Shown one piece after another: positions 1 through 10,579 of a DNA stretch of 34,355 bases (positions are counted from its first letter, which is position 1; each line of letters begins with the position of its first letter). The notes beneath the pieces were generated by a model. The model was given only the letters and a program-made list of their open reading frames with translations. It made no database searches and was not told the origin of the DNA. The DNA comes from Dipetalonema caudispina (lineage: Eukaryota > Nematoda > Chromadorea > Rhabditida > Onchocercidae). A program made the position numbers and the translations under genes. The stretch lies in the NCBI GenBank assembly GCA_013365325.1, contig JABVXV010000217.1:75890-110244 (forward strand), in the 5' to 3' direction.

Positions 1-291
1 TAATATTCTCATTTATTGTTTTATAAATAATTTTATTTCAAAAGTTTTTTTTTCTTTTTTCCTTTTTGGTCTATTTATTTGTTAAATTTTATAACATTTT
101 TTCGTTTCCTCTTTTTTCTTCTGATAAGGTAAAATTTTGAAAAAGTAAAAATCAAAAATTTGCTTTAAAAAAAAAAGCAATAGAAATAAGATGAAAAGTT
201 TAGTATTACGATATTTCATTCGATTTGATCGGTTTTATTTGTAGTTCAAATAATTTTTCAATGGTACCATTTATTTCTCTTTTCTTTTTAG
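1..291 (+). other. Partial intron of the SCP-X gene
   Basis: No exon is visible here. The stretch is A+T-rich with T and A runs and ends in a good nematode acceptor (TTCTTTTTAG, AG at 290-291). The next exon begins in phase 1 (G|GA, glycine), so the upstream exon must end in a single G before its donor. No segment here encodes the conserved thiolase residues expected just upstream of GTKREHF. Confidence 0.7.
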
Positions 292-3200
292 GAACCAAAA
301 GAGAACATTTTGCTAAAATAGCTCAAAAGAATCATAAACATTCTGTTAATAATCCGTAAGTTTGTTTAAAATTATTTATTCTTTCTTCAAGTTAAATAAC
401 AAATGACCTATTTATTATCGAAAGTTGAAAAGAACAAAATTAAGGGATAAGAAAGATTACAGATGAGTAAAATATTTAATGAAAGCATTGATTTATGTTT
501 GATTTAAGTTTTAAAATAAATGAAATTCACGAAAACCTTCATATATCACACTTTGAACTCGACCCACTTTTTATTTCACTGTCATTTCTGCTAATCTTGT
601 CCTTAATTTTCTGCCAAAGATTAAAATAAGTAAGTTTAAACCGAATTATTAATTTTACTGATATAGTGTAATTATTTATTATTAAAATTCATCATTCCGA
701 AATCGCTGTTTTCTTGTTTTCTTCTAGGAATTCACAATTTCAAAAGGAATATAGTTTGAATGAGATTCTGAATGCACGAGTAATTCACGATTTTATGGGT
801 CTTCTGGAATGCAGGTTAAATAATAATTCAACAATTAATCGCTGGTAGATGATAACTATTAAATTGAACATATAAAATGTTTATTTTCCATTTTCTATCA
901 AATTATCCCAATTAAATCAAATATTAAAATTTCAATAAAAATAACGAATATTGCAAAAAAAAGAGGAAAAAAAAAAGAGTGCAGTATTTGTTGCACCAAT
1001 AGTTTGCAATGTTTATAATGCAATAATATCAAGATGATAAAAGCGAAGATTTTATTTTCATAAATGGAATAATTTTGAAAAAATTTCGAAACAAAACAAT
1101 GAAATTTTTGATATTTTCAGTCCAACATCAGATGGTGCAGCAGCAATAATTTTATGCAGCGAACAATTCTTAAAAAAATCATCTCATCTTACCAAACAAG
1201 CTGTAGAAATTATTGGTAATATTAATTTGAAAAGTTTAAACATTAACTCTACCAGGGGCAAAATTTGAGCAAATTCAAGCATTATCTTAAATGAAAAAAA
1301 TTAGACATACAAATAAAATTGCATATTTAGCATAAATTTAACAAGAAGAACTGAAAATCAAATAAAGTTATAAATTTGATCTTTATGTAGTAAATTTTAT
1401 ATTTCACTTCAAATTATAATTGAAAAATTTTTTTTAAATGTATCAACGGAAGTATTCAATGATAGCATATGTTATCAAAAATAGAACGAATTGATCAATT
1501 GTAACTGTACCTGATAATTTTTGAAACATGTATTATTTTATCGTCGGTATATTTTTGCTACAATTTTTTAAAAAAAATTTACAGTTCTATTAAATATTTT
1601 AAAATATAGGTGCTGAGCTAGGGACTGATGAACCATCTGTATTTGCTGAACGTTCATGTTTAAAAATGATTGGCTTCGATATGATACGAAAATTATCAAA
1701 TAGATTGTATCAGAAGACGGGTGTAACACCAAATGACATACAAGTATAGAAATTAATTTTGTTTTTTTTCTTTTTTTTTTTCTTTTTTGAGAATTTACAA
1801 ATTGTTTAAGCGAATAAAAATGTTGAAATATCTTTGAAAGAAATATTCAGAAATATAAAAAATAGCTAATATTTTAATATAGTTGACAAAAAATGATTTT
1901 AAGTTGATGATATTACAGGTAATTGAATTGCACGATTGTTTTGCGCCAAATGAATTGATTTCTTATGAAGCGCTTGGCCTTTGTCCTGTTGGCAAGTTAC
2001 CTTTGATTTATAGTCTAAGTTTAAAATTATTTTCATAATTATGCAAACAAAGTTCGCTATCATTTCAATATGAAACAGAAATTAGATGGTAAAGAAATAA
2101 TTTCAAAATTACGGTTGAATTTAATTTCATGCAAGTAATATATACATGTTTGAAAACATTGTTTAAATTTTTGAAAAACTACTGAAAAGAAGACATTGTT
2201 AACAAAATGGACTTTGTCCATTTCTGATTTCAAAAATTCGATTAAATTTAAAGAGTTCTTTTTTTTTTCTTTTTTTAGGTAAAGGTGGTGAGATTGTTGA
2301 TAAAGGTGACAATACATATGGTGGGAAATGGGTTATCAATCCTTCTGGTGGTTTAATATCCAAAGGTCATCCAATCGGTGCAACTGGTATGAATATGAAT
2401 ACAAAAAGAAAAGATCTTTTGATTTTTTCACATACTAAAAGTTGATTTATAATTTTACTATCAAATTTTCATTTTGATTATTTTAGGTGTAGCACAAGTT
2501 GTTGAATTATCACTTCAATTACGTGGCCTTGCTGATGCACGTCAGGTACCAAATTGCAAAATTGCAATGCAGCATAACATTGGTAAAATATCAATTTATC
2601 ATCTATCATAATTATAATAATTTAAAATCAAAATACTATAATCTAATTGTAATTGAACAATATGCAATAGTTCAAAATTAAAAAATCAGTTTTTTTTTTT
2701 TTCAACCAAAAGATTGTGTGAAATTTTTTCTTTTTTTTTTTCTTTTTCATAAATTAAAACTTATATTTTATATACGATACAGAAAATCTGAATTGGAATA
2801 GATTGTTACTTCTGTTAAAGATTTTAGGAAAAAAAAAATTGGAAGTTTTAACAACAACAACAACAAATAAAAAATAGTAATAATAATAATTAAGAAAAAA
2901 AAAAAATTAAAAAGAAATGCTTATTATTGAGGAATTGGTGGTGCTGGTATGGTTGCACTGTACCGATTAGCTGAACCATCTCTTACAACTACAACGACAA
3001 ATGTGAAAAATCCTGTGAAAAAAATTTTTTTAAGTGATGCCGTTTTTCATGAGATTAAAGAACGTGCGAAATTGGTAAAACAATTTTTTCCATTTATATA
3101 AAAATTTAACGATTGCAAATTTTCATAAATGATTAAAAAAAATTTTCAGATAAATTTATCTCTTTGAAAAAAAAAAAAAAAGCGATAAATTTCTTACTTA

Positions 3201-4023
3201 TTTCAGGAAACAGGTTTATCAGAGAAAATAAACAGTTCATTCAGATTTATTTTGATAAGACCAGATAATACTATCAAGAAATGGGTTGTTGATTGCAAGG
3301 TATACCTAATAATCATTACCTTTTTTATTTTTCATACATTTTATTTAAGTTAAATTTAATATTTTAATAATTTTTCAAAAACTAAAATAATATTCGAATT
3401 TTGAATGCTTACATTTTGTTATTAGGTATCACCATTGACTGTTGTTGAAATGGGAGAAGGTAATGTAGATGTCGAGATAACAATGAAAGATTCTGATTTT
3501 GTAAAAATTGTTACTGGAAAATTGCGACCTGATCAGGTAAATATACTTATTTGATGTTCAAAATTGAAAAATGATTAGAAATTTTAAAGTTTACGCTATA
3601 TCATTTGTAATAGAGCAATGTTTTAGCATAAATTAGGCAAAATGTTTTGCAAAAATCAATCAACATTAAATTCTACTAATTCATTGATTCATTGATTTAT
3701 ATTTCATTAATGCCATTCCTAACTTTAATTTAATTCATTTTTGAATATTTTAATTTTTCATAGCTGTTATCATTCTGCTAGTTCAATTTAGAAATAAATT
3801 ATCGTTGCACTATCAAACGACAAATTGAAATGTAAAATAAATATAACTTACTATCTTGAAATTTGTCCAATTCTCTGTAATAATACTCAATATTTAATAT
3901 CATATAAAATGATTTCAATTTCAGGCATTTTTGCAACGAAAATTAACAGTTAAAGGTAACTTGGCAAAAGCAATGAAGCTACGAACACTATTGAAACCCG
4001 AAATGTTGAAAGCTAAACTATAA
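292..4023 (+). CDS. SCP2: Sterol carrier protein X: peroxisomal 3-ketoacyl-CoA thiolase fused to SCP2 domain (partial, 5' end outside window)
   Basis: SCP-X thiolase cleaves 3-ketoacyl-CoA of branched and very long chain acyl groups in peroxisomes; the SCP2 domain binds lipid. Exons: 292-355, 728-814, 1121-1215, 1610-1743, 1919-1991, 2279-2386, 2487-2582, 2932-3074, 3207-3299, 3426-3536, 3925-4023. All join in phase to give 367 residues plus TAA. Seen: [20 protein letters not shown] (exon 1), [10 protein letters not shown] (exon 3), HDCF (exon 5; the SCP2-thiolase active-site fingerprint), [16 protein letters not shown] and GHPIGATG (exon 6; catalytic His), QHNIGIGG (exons 7-8). The SCP2 domain fills exons 8-11, with [15 protein letters not shown] and [11 protein letters not shown]. 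The C-terminus AKL is a PTS1 peroxisomal import signal. About 180 N-terminal residues, including the nucleophilic cysteine, should lie upstream. C. elegans DAF-22 is the thiolase counterpart, but from memory it lacks the SCP2 domain. Family certain; exact exon edges highly likely. Confidence 0.95.
1992..2278 (+). other. GC-AG intron in the SCP-X gene
   Basis: The donor is GTTG|GCAAGTTAC, not GT. With this donor, LCPVG reads straight into [18 protein letters not shown], the order known from SCP-X thiolases. The nearest GT (1996-1997) changes the phase and gives an immediate stop. GCAAGT is the usual form of minor GC donors. The acceptor is a long T tract ending TTTTTTAG. Confidence 0.88.
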
Positions 4024-7000
4024 TATTAAATTTTGTTTGTGATAGAAATTTCTTGAATTCGAACAAATTAATTAACAATATTTTTTTCTCGTAGATCTTG
4101 GCATTATCAGATATGATTATTTTATATCAATGTATTTTCATGGCAATTAGAAAATATGAAGATGATTCTTTGAAACAAATTTTTCTAAATTCATTACTGC
4201 ATTATCACATACGATTTAAAGCAAATTCACTTATCGATAGCTTTCTGCACAAATGATAAGTGAAAATGCGGAAATCTTCAAAAGATATCACTTCATTAAT
4301 TACAGTAACATGTCGTATTAATCAATAGATCTGGGAAACGACATGAATAATTATTGAAATAATATATGAAATTTTCTTCTTGTGCAACAAAATTATAGAT
4401 AATTCACAATAAACAAAACTGCAAGTAAAAATATAGGTATTATAAACATAGAAATTAAGTAATTAATGGTCAAATTGCTAATTGGAGAATTAATTACGAA
4501 TATACCAAACTAATATATTGCAATTATATTGAAAATGAAATAAACAAATAATGCTCTCTGATTGTCATAGCAAATGTTGAAATATTTACGTTAAAAAAAA
4601 TATATGTATTGAAATTTAACTTGGATCTGTTTACTCAAAATTATCAAAATATTAAATTTTAGTAGCAGTACTAATCGTTGAAGAAATGAAAAATGTTAGG
4701 TAGGGGAAGTTATCATTTAGGCTTCATTTATTAGTATCATTTTCAAAGTATTTGATTAATTTCGCCTTACTTATCAAGTGTAGCGATAATTTCGTTCCTG
4801 CTAAATGGAACAAAATTAAAAATTCTATTAGCGATTAAATATTTCATTTCTAATAAAAATATCTCTCTATTCCTTTTAGAAGATGTTGAAACTTAATTAG
4901 TGCATCACTTAATGACAAGATGATAAATTTACGGGAAGAATTGAATATATGCTAAACTGACAATATTTAAATCCTTTTGGCGGCATTTAAAAACTGAACA
5001 TAACATTTTGTATGTTTATGGAAAAAATTTGAAATTCTACCTCATAATATTTTTATGCGACAAATTTTACGAATTTATATGATAAAAAAACAACATTTGT
5101 TTATCATAAATATTTTTTTACCAACAGGAATGTAATATTTTTGACTAAGATTATCATATTAAATGATCGATCTGTTGTTAAGATTCTAAAAATACATATT
5201 TTGTATGGATTACTTAAAAGTGATTAGGTTAGCAAATAATTAACATATAAATGTGAATGAAATACATATATTTAAATATCGGTATCATTTTTATACGATA
5301 AAAAATTTTTGTATCAATTTTAAAAAAATACAAAACTATTTGTTTAATTTGAAAATATTTATTGTTTTTTTTGGCAAAATCATACGAATGATGTCAAGTT
5401 GTATTGCAAAGAAATAATCTTAGGACAATAAATTAAGCCTTTATCATTTAAATAAATTTTTTTTTCCCAACACTACACACAACAATGATTAATTGTAAAA
5501 AGAAGTATTGAATGATGAAATGATACATATGTAATAAATAAATTGATAACTTATACAAATGTAATTAAATTGAGTGTTACTTATTATTTATCATTTACTT
5601 TTAGAATTATTCCTATCAAAAGATAAATTTCATCATTAGCTATACACTCTCTTTCTCTTTCTTTCACTACCTCCCTCTCTTTCACTCTCTCCATTTTTAT
5701 AAATTTGATATAGTAGAAAAAAAAAAAAAAAATTTCACTAAAAACTTTTTTTTTTGTTTTAGTTTGTCGTGTAACAATTACCCAAATGCTTCACATTCAT
5801 ATAAATTGGATCAAATTCAATCACCTAACATATTATGTCATTTTTTTCTTTTTTTTTTTTTTTTTTTAAATATAGTTCATTTTTTGATAAAATTTCTCCA
5901 AAGTATCAATTCCAAAAATTTTAGCTTATTTTTGATAATAGCTTTAATGGGGGAATTCGTCAGCTACAATGATAGATTACTGTTTTTAAAATTTATTTGG
6001 CCAAATGCAGAAATACTAATTACACCGAGTAAATCTTTCATCAGAATTTATTATTCTGAAGCTTTTGTCAGTTAAGTTAGATCCGTATCAGCAATGATTA
6101 TTTTGATAATAATTTTGTTAACAGATTATGATAAAGCAAATACATGTTCTTTCTAATATTCCAAATACATCAATCTTTCCTGTCATTCTCGAAACTGATA
6201 ACATTATTGTAATTTACCTTTATTATCATTTTCACATAATCTTATCAGTTGTAAAACCTTTGCAAAACAAAAATCAATGTTATTACATTCATGTAAAATA
6301 ATAGTTTATATTTAAATTTAAAAATTTTTGAAATGTTTAAATAAAATTTCCTCGCTATAATCACAACATTATTTTAATTTGTGATAAATCACATTTAGAA
6401 ATGTTATTTTTAAATATTCGCCTTTAACTCTTATTGTTTCGAGGCATTAAATATGATTTCCAAAAAATTTTGCAAATTTGGCATATAATTTAAAAATTAA
6501 CAAATATCCAAAAAAAAAAAGTAAAAAAAACCCGTTTGCAATTACCAGATTGAATGGCCTAGCAAAGTTTCGAGATTTCTGGAATTTTTCGCAGAGCAAA
6601 ATCGATTATTAAATCCTACTAATTAATCTTTCCGTATCTGTATACGTAAAACTGTCCAGAATTTATCTAAAACTCTGTGATATCCTAATTAAATTTCCTA
6701 TTAATCTGAAAAGCTATTCTAAAATTACAACTTATTATCAATTCCTAAAGGTTTCTCTCCCTTTAATTTTGAATCAAACTTCCACGATAGAGCATTAATT
6801 TCCCATTCTTTTCTAAATTTTAAAAAATATTTGAGTTTAAAATAAATACGCTAACAACAGACACAAAATATTCCATTAGCTGAAACAAAATTTTGGAACA
6901 ATTATGAAGGTAAAATGTAAAAAATATGATCGATTAAACCATTTTATTCATTTTAATTTATTTATTTTTTTTCTTAAAATCAAATGATTGATTGTTTTGG

Positions 7001-7188
7001 TTAAAAGATTACTTATAAAAAGTAAAAATATTACCATAAATATGTTTTTAATAAATTTCATAATTTATATAAATCATAGCAAAATTGATTTTTATTTTTG
7101 AAATTTTTTCATTTTTTTATTTTTGATTAAATGAATTGTTAATAATGATATATATATATATATATATATCTATGTGTGTGTTTCAGTT
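4024..7188. other. Intergenic region after SCP-X; no gene seen
   Basis: A+T-rich non-coding DNA. Possible poly(A) signals for SCP-X (AATAAA) lie at 4408-4413 and 4539-4544, though both are far from the stop. A TC-rich low-complexity tract lies at about 5646-5695, followed by A and T runs. The open frame at 5764-6075 starts in low-complexity DNA and encodes a poly-F run; I see no family match. A (TA)n tract at about 7149-7169 borders the microRNA-like hairpin. Confidence 0.6.
4408..4413 (+). promoter_or_regulatory. Possible poly(A) signal for SCP-X
   Basis: The first AATAAA noticed after the SCP-X stop, about 385 bases downstream; a second is at 4539-4544. In DNA this A+T-rich the motif is expected by chance, so the assignment is weak. 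Confidence 0.3.
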
Positions 7189-7280
7189 AAACCATAACCA
7201 ATGCTGAATGTTCCTCTAGTCGTAAGATATATGAATATTGACATATGACTCAGAGAAACATCCAGAATGGTATTTGGTTT
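7189..7280 (-). ncRNA. mir-44: MicroRNA precursor, mir-44/45 family (seed GACUAGA)
   Basis: A 92-base imperfect inverted repeat folds, on the minus strand, into one hairpin with a stem of about 38 pairs and a short A+T loop. The 3' arm (7222 down to 7202) reads CGACUAGAGGAACAUUCAGC. Against the remembered C. elegans miR-44/45 (UGACUAGAGACACAUUCAGC) only three of these 20 bases differ, and the seed GACUAGA is identical. The 5' arm (7265 down to 7244) starts CUGGAUGU and ends AGUCAUA, as I remember for the cel-mir-44 passenger strand. The arms pair almost completely, with one bulged G and a few G-U pairs. The first base of the mature arm is C (or A if processing shifts by one) rather than U. 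It lies alone, about 3.2 kb past the SCP-X gene and on the opposite strand. An unrelated chance hairpin is unlikely, because both arms match. Confidence 0.85.
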
Positions 7281-7294
7281 TTACAATCATTACG

Positions 7295-7354
7295 GTGATA
7301 TATTACGGTAATAGAAGTTAATCAGTGATATATTACGGTAATAGAAGTTAATCA
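7295..7354. repeat. 30-bp exact tandem duplication
   Basis: The unit 7295-7324, starting GTGATATATTACGG, is repeated without change at 7325-7354. It sits 14 bases from the mir-44-like hairpin, on the side that would be upstream of a minus-strand precursor. Confidence 0.95.
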
Positions 7355-7745
7355 ACATGAATAGTTTAACGGAGATGATGAATCTGAAATTTTGACATTT
7401 CTAAGCTTTTTGATCATTATTTTTTTCTGCTAACATTTCTTTTTTTTTTTTTTGTTAAAAATTTTTAAAAGTTTTATTGTAAATTTGTAATACAAAAAAA
7501 GAAAAGAAATAAAAAAGTAAAGACATAGTTTGATAATTTTATGCAAATTATTCAAATCTGAACAAAAAAAAATCTCCTTTTGAGATATTTTTTCCTTTTT
7601 TTTTTTCGTAAAATTTCATTATTAAAAGTAAATATTTTTGATGGAATAGAAAAATTTTTTCAAATTCATCTGTGAAAATATTATTATTTTTTTTTTTTTT
7701 TTTATTTCTTTTTAATATTTTGGAATGTTTTACGACAAATGATGA

Positions 7746-8185
7746 GAAATGTTTGGTGCGGTGAGTATCTTAATGCAAATCGTTTTGCCGATAGCAAAAC
7801 ATTTCGTTTAACGATTGATAACAAATATAGAAGAAGAAATGATTACTATTTGAAAAAAAAAAAGAAAAAAAAATTTTTAAATACATAAAATAGCTACAAA
7901 TATTTCAAATTATTATTTACTTGTCGTAATATTGGACGAAAATAGATAGCGAGATACATTTGATATAGTAATAAGAAATTGTTTCATCCGATCAGTATTT
8001 TAAATTCAAATCGTTTGCTGATAACAAAATATTCCATGTCGTATAATAATGAATAGAGTAAATATAGGAAAGGTATTATTAATTAGACAAAATTTTTCCC
8101 GAATGAAATAATTTTAAGTTGTCCGAAATTTCTTACTTATCGTACTGCTGGATGAAATGCATAACATTTCTTTCATGTTCTAATA
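7746..8185. repeat. Degenerate direct duplication, period about 216-229 bp
   Basis: 7746-7806 and 7975-8034 align imperfectly around a shared CAAATCGTTT and a GATAGCAAAA / GATAACAAAA pair (offset 229). A second block, TTACTTGTCGTA at 7917 and TTACTTATCGTA at 8133, repeats at offset 216. The two blocks keep their order, which suggests an old tandem duplication of about 220 bp. No reading frame runs through it. Confidence 0.45.
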
Positions 8186-8810
8186 AACTACCACTGATAT
8201 CGTAGTAAATATGATTGGAGACAGTAAATAATGCAGTAAATTTGGTACCGCTATTCCCTCTTAACCCAATTAATCATCCAACGATGACCAACCATTTGAT
8301 ATTGATGCAAAAGATGACCAGTAACAGCTATGTTGTAAATAATCCATCATGATTATCTTCTCTTTCCATCCTTTTCTACTTTACCCTTCAATCTTTTCGT
8401 TATCTTTTACTCTCGATTGTCACTTTGTCTTCGGAACTTGTCTCGATGGACATTCTTTGATAATGAAATGCGACAACTCCTCCCCTACTCCTTGACCTTT
8501 AGCTTATCGGTTAGTTATAAGTGCATTTCATCTTCCTCCGATTCTTCAATACGTACTGACGCATAAAATAGAATATTCATTGTATGATACAATATTTACA
8601 AATCATTGTTAAATAAAATTAAAATGTAAAATGATTATCTCAAAGTTTTACAACTATCCTTCTTTTTACAACAATTATTTTGTTTTCAACTGATGCAAAT
8701 ACTACGTAAAATTTACGTCAAATAGATTATTGAACAGTTGGAAAATTACAAAAAAACTTACTAATTTCAGTTTAATTAATAATCCTATCATTTTGGTCAA
8801 ATAAATAGTT

Positions 8811-9126
8811 TGATAATCGAAGGAAGTAATATGATATAGCATTCTAAATTTTAAAGAATGAAGTGATAATAATATTATTAATAACCAACATTGATAAATT
8901 TTAGAGAAATAAATTAATTAAAAGTCAACGTAGTGACAAATATTAGACGGAATATTATAAATTGATATGAATGATAAAGACAAAAGATGGGACAACTTTC
9001 GTCTAATATTTACTCATTAAGAGTTGATAATTAATAGGAATGATAAAATTTAACATTTGATGAATAGATTACAATCTTATCACTAACGTTCAAGTAGAGA
9101 AAAGATTAGGTACAATGGAGTGATAA
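8811..9126. promoter_or_regulatory. Cluster of TGATAA (GATA-factor type) motifs
   Basis: TGATAA or its complement TTATCA starts at 8811, 8864, 8892, 8972, 9025, 9041, 9077 and 9121: eight copies in 316 bases. My rough expectation at this base composition is below one. TGATAA is the core bound by nematode intestinal and epidermal GATA factors. The motif also looks common elsewhere in the window, so functional meaning is uncertain. Confidence 0.4.
8938..9011. repeat. 12-bp perfect inverted repeat
   Basis: AAATATTAGACG at 8938-8949 is matched by its exact complement CGTCTAATATTT at 9000-9011, with 50 bases between. It lies inside the TGATAA cluster. The arms contain a CG step and are not simple A/T repeats. 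The inner sequence does not extend the stem well, so it is not a convincing microRNA precursor. Confidence 0.6.
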
Positions 9127-10534
9127 AGAAAACTCTGTCATCAATCACATTGTTGTTCATGAATTAACATAATTGATACGATGCAAATTTTCACTAAATT
9201 AAAAATAGCGCAAGCAAGAAACAATTTAATTTTATTTTACTACATCATTGTTAAAAAGTTTAATTGAAATTTATAACATCTATTTTAATTTCATTCCATT
9301 AAACCTTTAACATTTCTTTTCTATTCAGCTACTGATTAATTCAAGCTTATTGTACTTAGTACGTTTTATTTAAATTTATTTTTTTAAAGTAATTTACTTT
9401 TAAATCAATTATATATTTAATGTTATAAATTGGAAAGAAATAAAATTCCCATCTTTCTATTGAATAAAACAAAATATTCTCAATGGAAAGTGAAAAAAAA
9501 AATTTGGTATGATCGTATTGATATTATAATTAATATACAATTTAAAAAAATTTTTTTTTCGATAAAAATGTTTCGAATTTTAAAGTAAAATTCTTGAAAC
9601 ATATTGAATCAAATGATATTCCATTATTTGAATATGCCATAGCGCTGAAAGTTATCTGTACGATAGAGTATGTACGTCAATATTTATGAGAATTATGGCA
9701 ACCGAACTATTTACAAAATCGGTCATATCGTTGTTAATGAAAGGTCATTGAAAGGTGCTGGTCATTAATAATCAGGGCGACAATATCACTTGGAATTTGA
9801 TTTTTTCAATCAACTAACTAACTTTATACAACAACAACAACAACAATAACTTTAAAATTAATAAATTTTAAATTTCAATGAATGTCATGTACAATCTAAC
9901 AACAATTTGAACATTTTAATAAATCATTTAAAACTATTCTTCACAGATTTTCGTTCCACCCATAATACTCATAAATAAAAATTGTGTAAATATTTTGAGT
10001 AAAATAATAATTCTGTAATAAAATGTAATATAAAATGAAATTTAATTACTTAACGAATATAATTTATTATTTTTATGAGTGTCAGAAATGAATGCTATTA
10101 CAATTATGAAAGTAATGAAAGAATTTGTAAGATGAAAAGATAATGATAGCAATTAAATTATATTTCTACAATGGTGTTTAAAATTTCGCAATATTTCAGA
10201 TGATAATTTAACATAATTGGAAAAATAAATATTTAATTTATCATTTTGATTATGTCTGTCTCAAAATGTATGCAAAAAAAAACTTACCTATAATAATAAT
10301 AATTACAATAAAGCAAATTTTCCCTTTTTTCTTTGTTTTTTTGTTCAATCTTTACATTTTCTTATATCAAATGTAAATGTCCTAATTATCAATTATTTTG
10401 AATATTCAAATTTTTTAATGCAAAAGAATTCGTAAAATTTGCATTTATTTTAATAATTATTTGAAAATATAATTGTATAAGACGGTGTAATATTCCGGAT
10501 TTTCATTCATTCCTGTAAAGGTATCGATACGGTT

Positions 10535-10564
10535 AGGTTGGTTGGTTGGTCGGTTGGTTGGTTG
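10535..10564. repeat. GGTT microsatellite next to the Tudor start codon
   Basis: Imperfect GGTT units with one GGTC, ending about 15 bases before the ATG. The frame is open from the repeat into the ATG, so a longer N-terminus cannot be excluded, but the repeat is more probably 5' UTR or promoter DNA. Confidence 0.75.
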
Positions 10565-10579
10565 ATTGTGATTTATATC

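Larger units (their letters stand above)
7355..10579. other. Intergenic region before the Tudor gene; no gene seen
   Basis: Besides the entries listed separately, this holds a somewhat less A+T-rich, pyrimidine-rich island (about 8220-8570) with GATGACCA twice (about 8283 and 8315), several A/T homopolymers, an (ACA)n run near 9830-9848 and a GGTT microsatellite directly before the Tudor start (about 10535-10564). Both strands of the island are broken by stops; its longest frame noticed is about 22 codons. Confidence 0.55.

Noticed and set aside
5764..6075. 103-codon open frame
   Set aside because: It contains a poly-F run from a T homopolymer, no domain is visible, and the flanks show no exon-like splice sites that continue it.
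6672..6684. Minus-strand TATCACAG, the seed of the miR-2/miR-43 family
   Set aside because: No complementary arm lies within a normal hairpin distance, so it is a chance 8-mer.
9625..9715. Possible hairpin TGCCATA ... TATGGCA
   Set aside because: Only the seven terminal pairs are firm. The interior pairing is scattered with several internal loops, so it is not a believable microRNA precursor.
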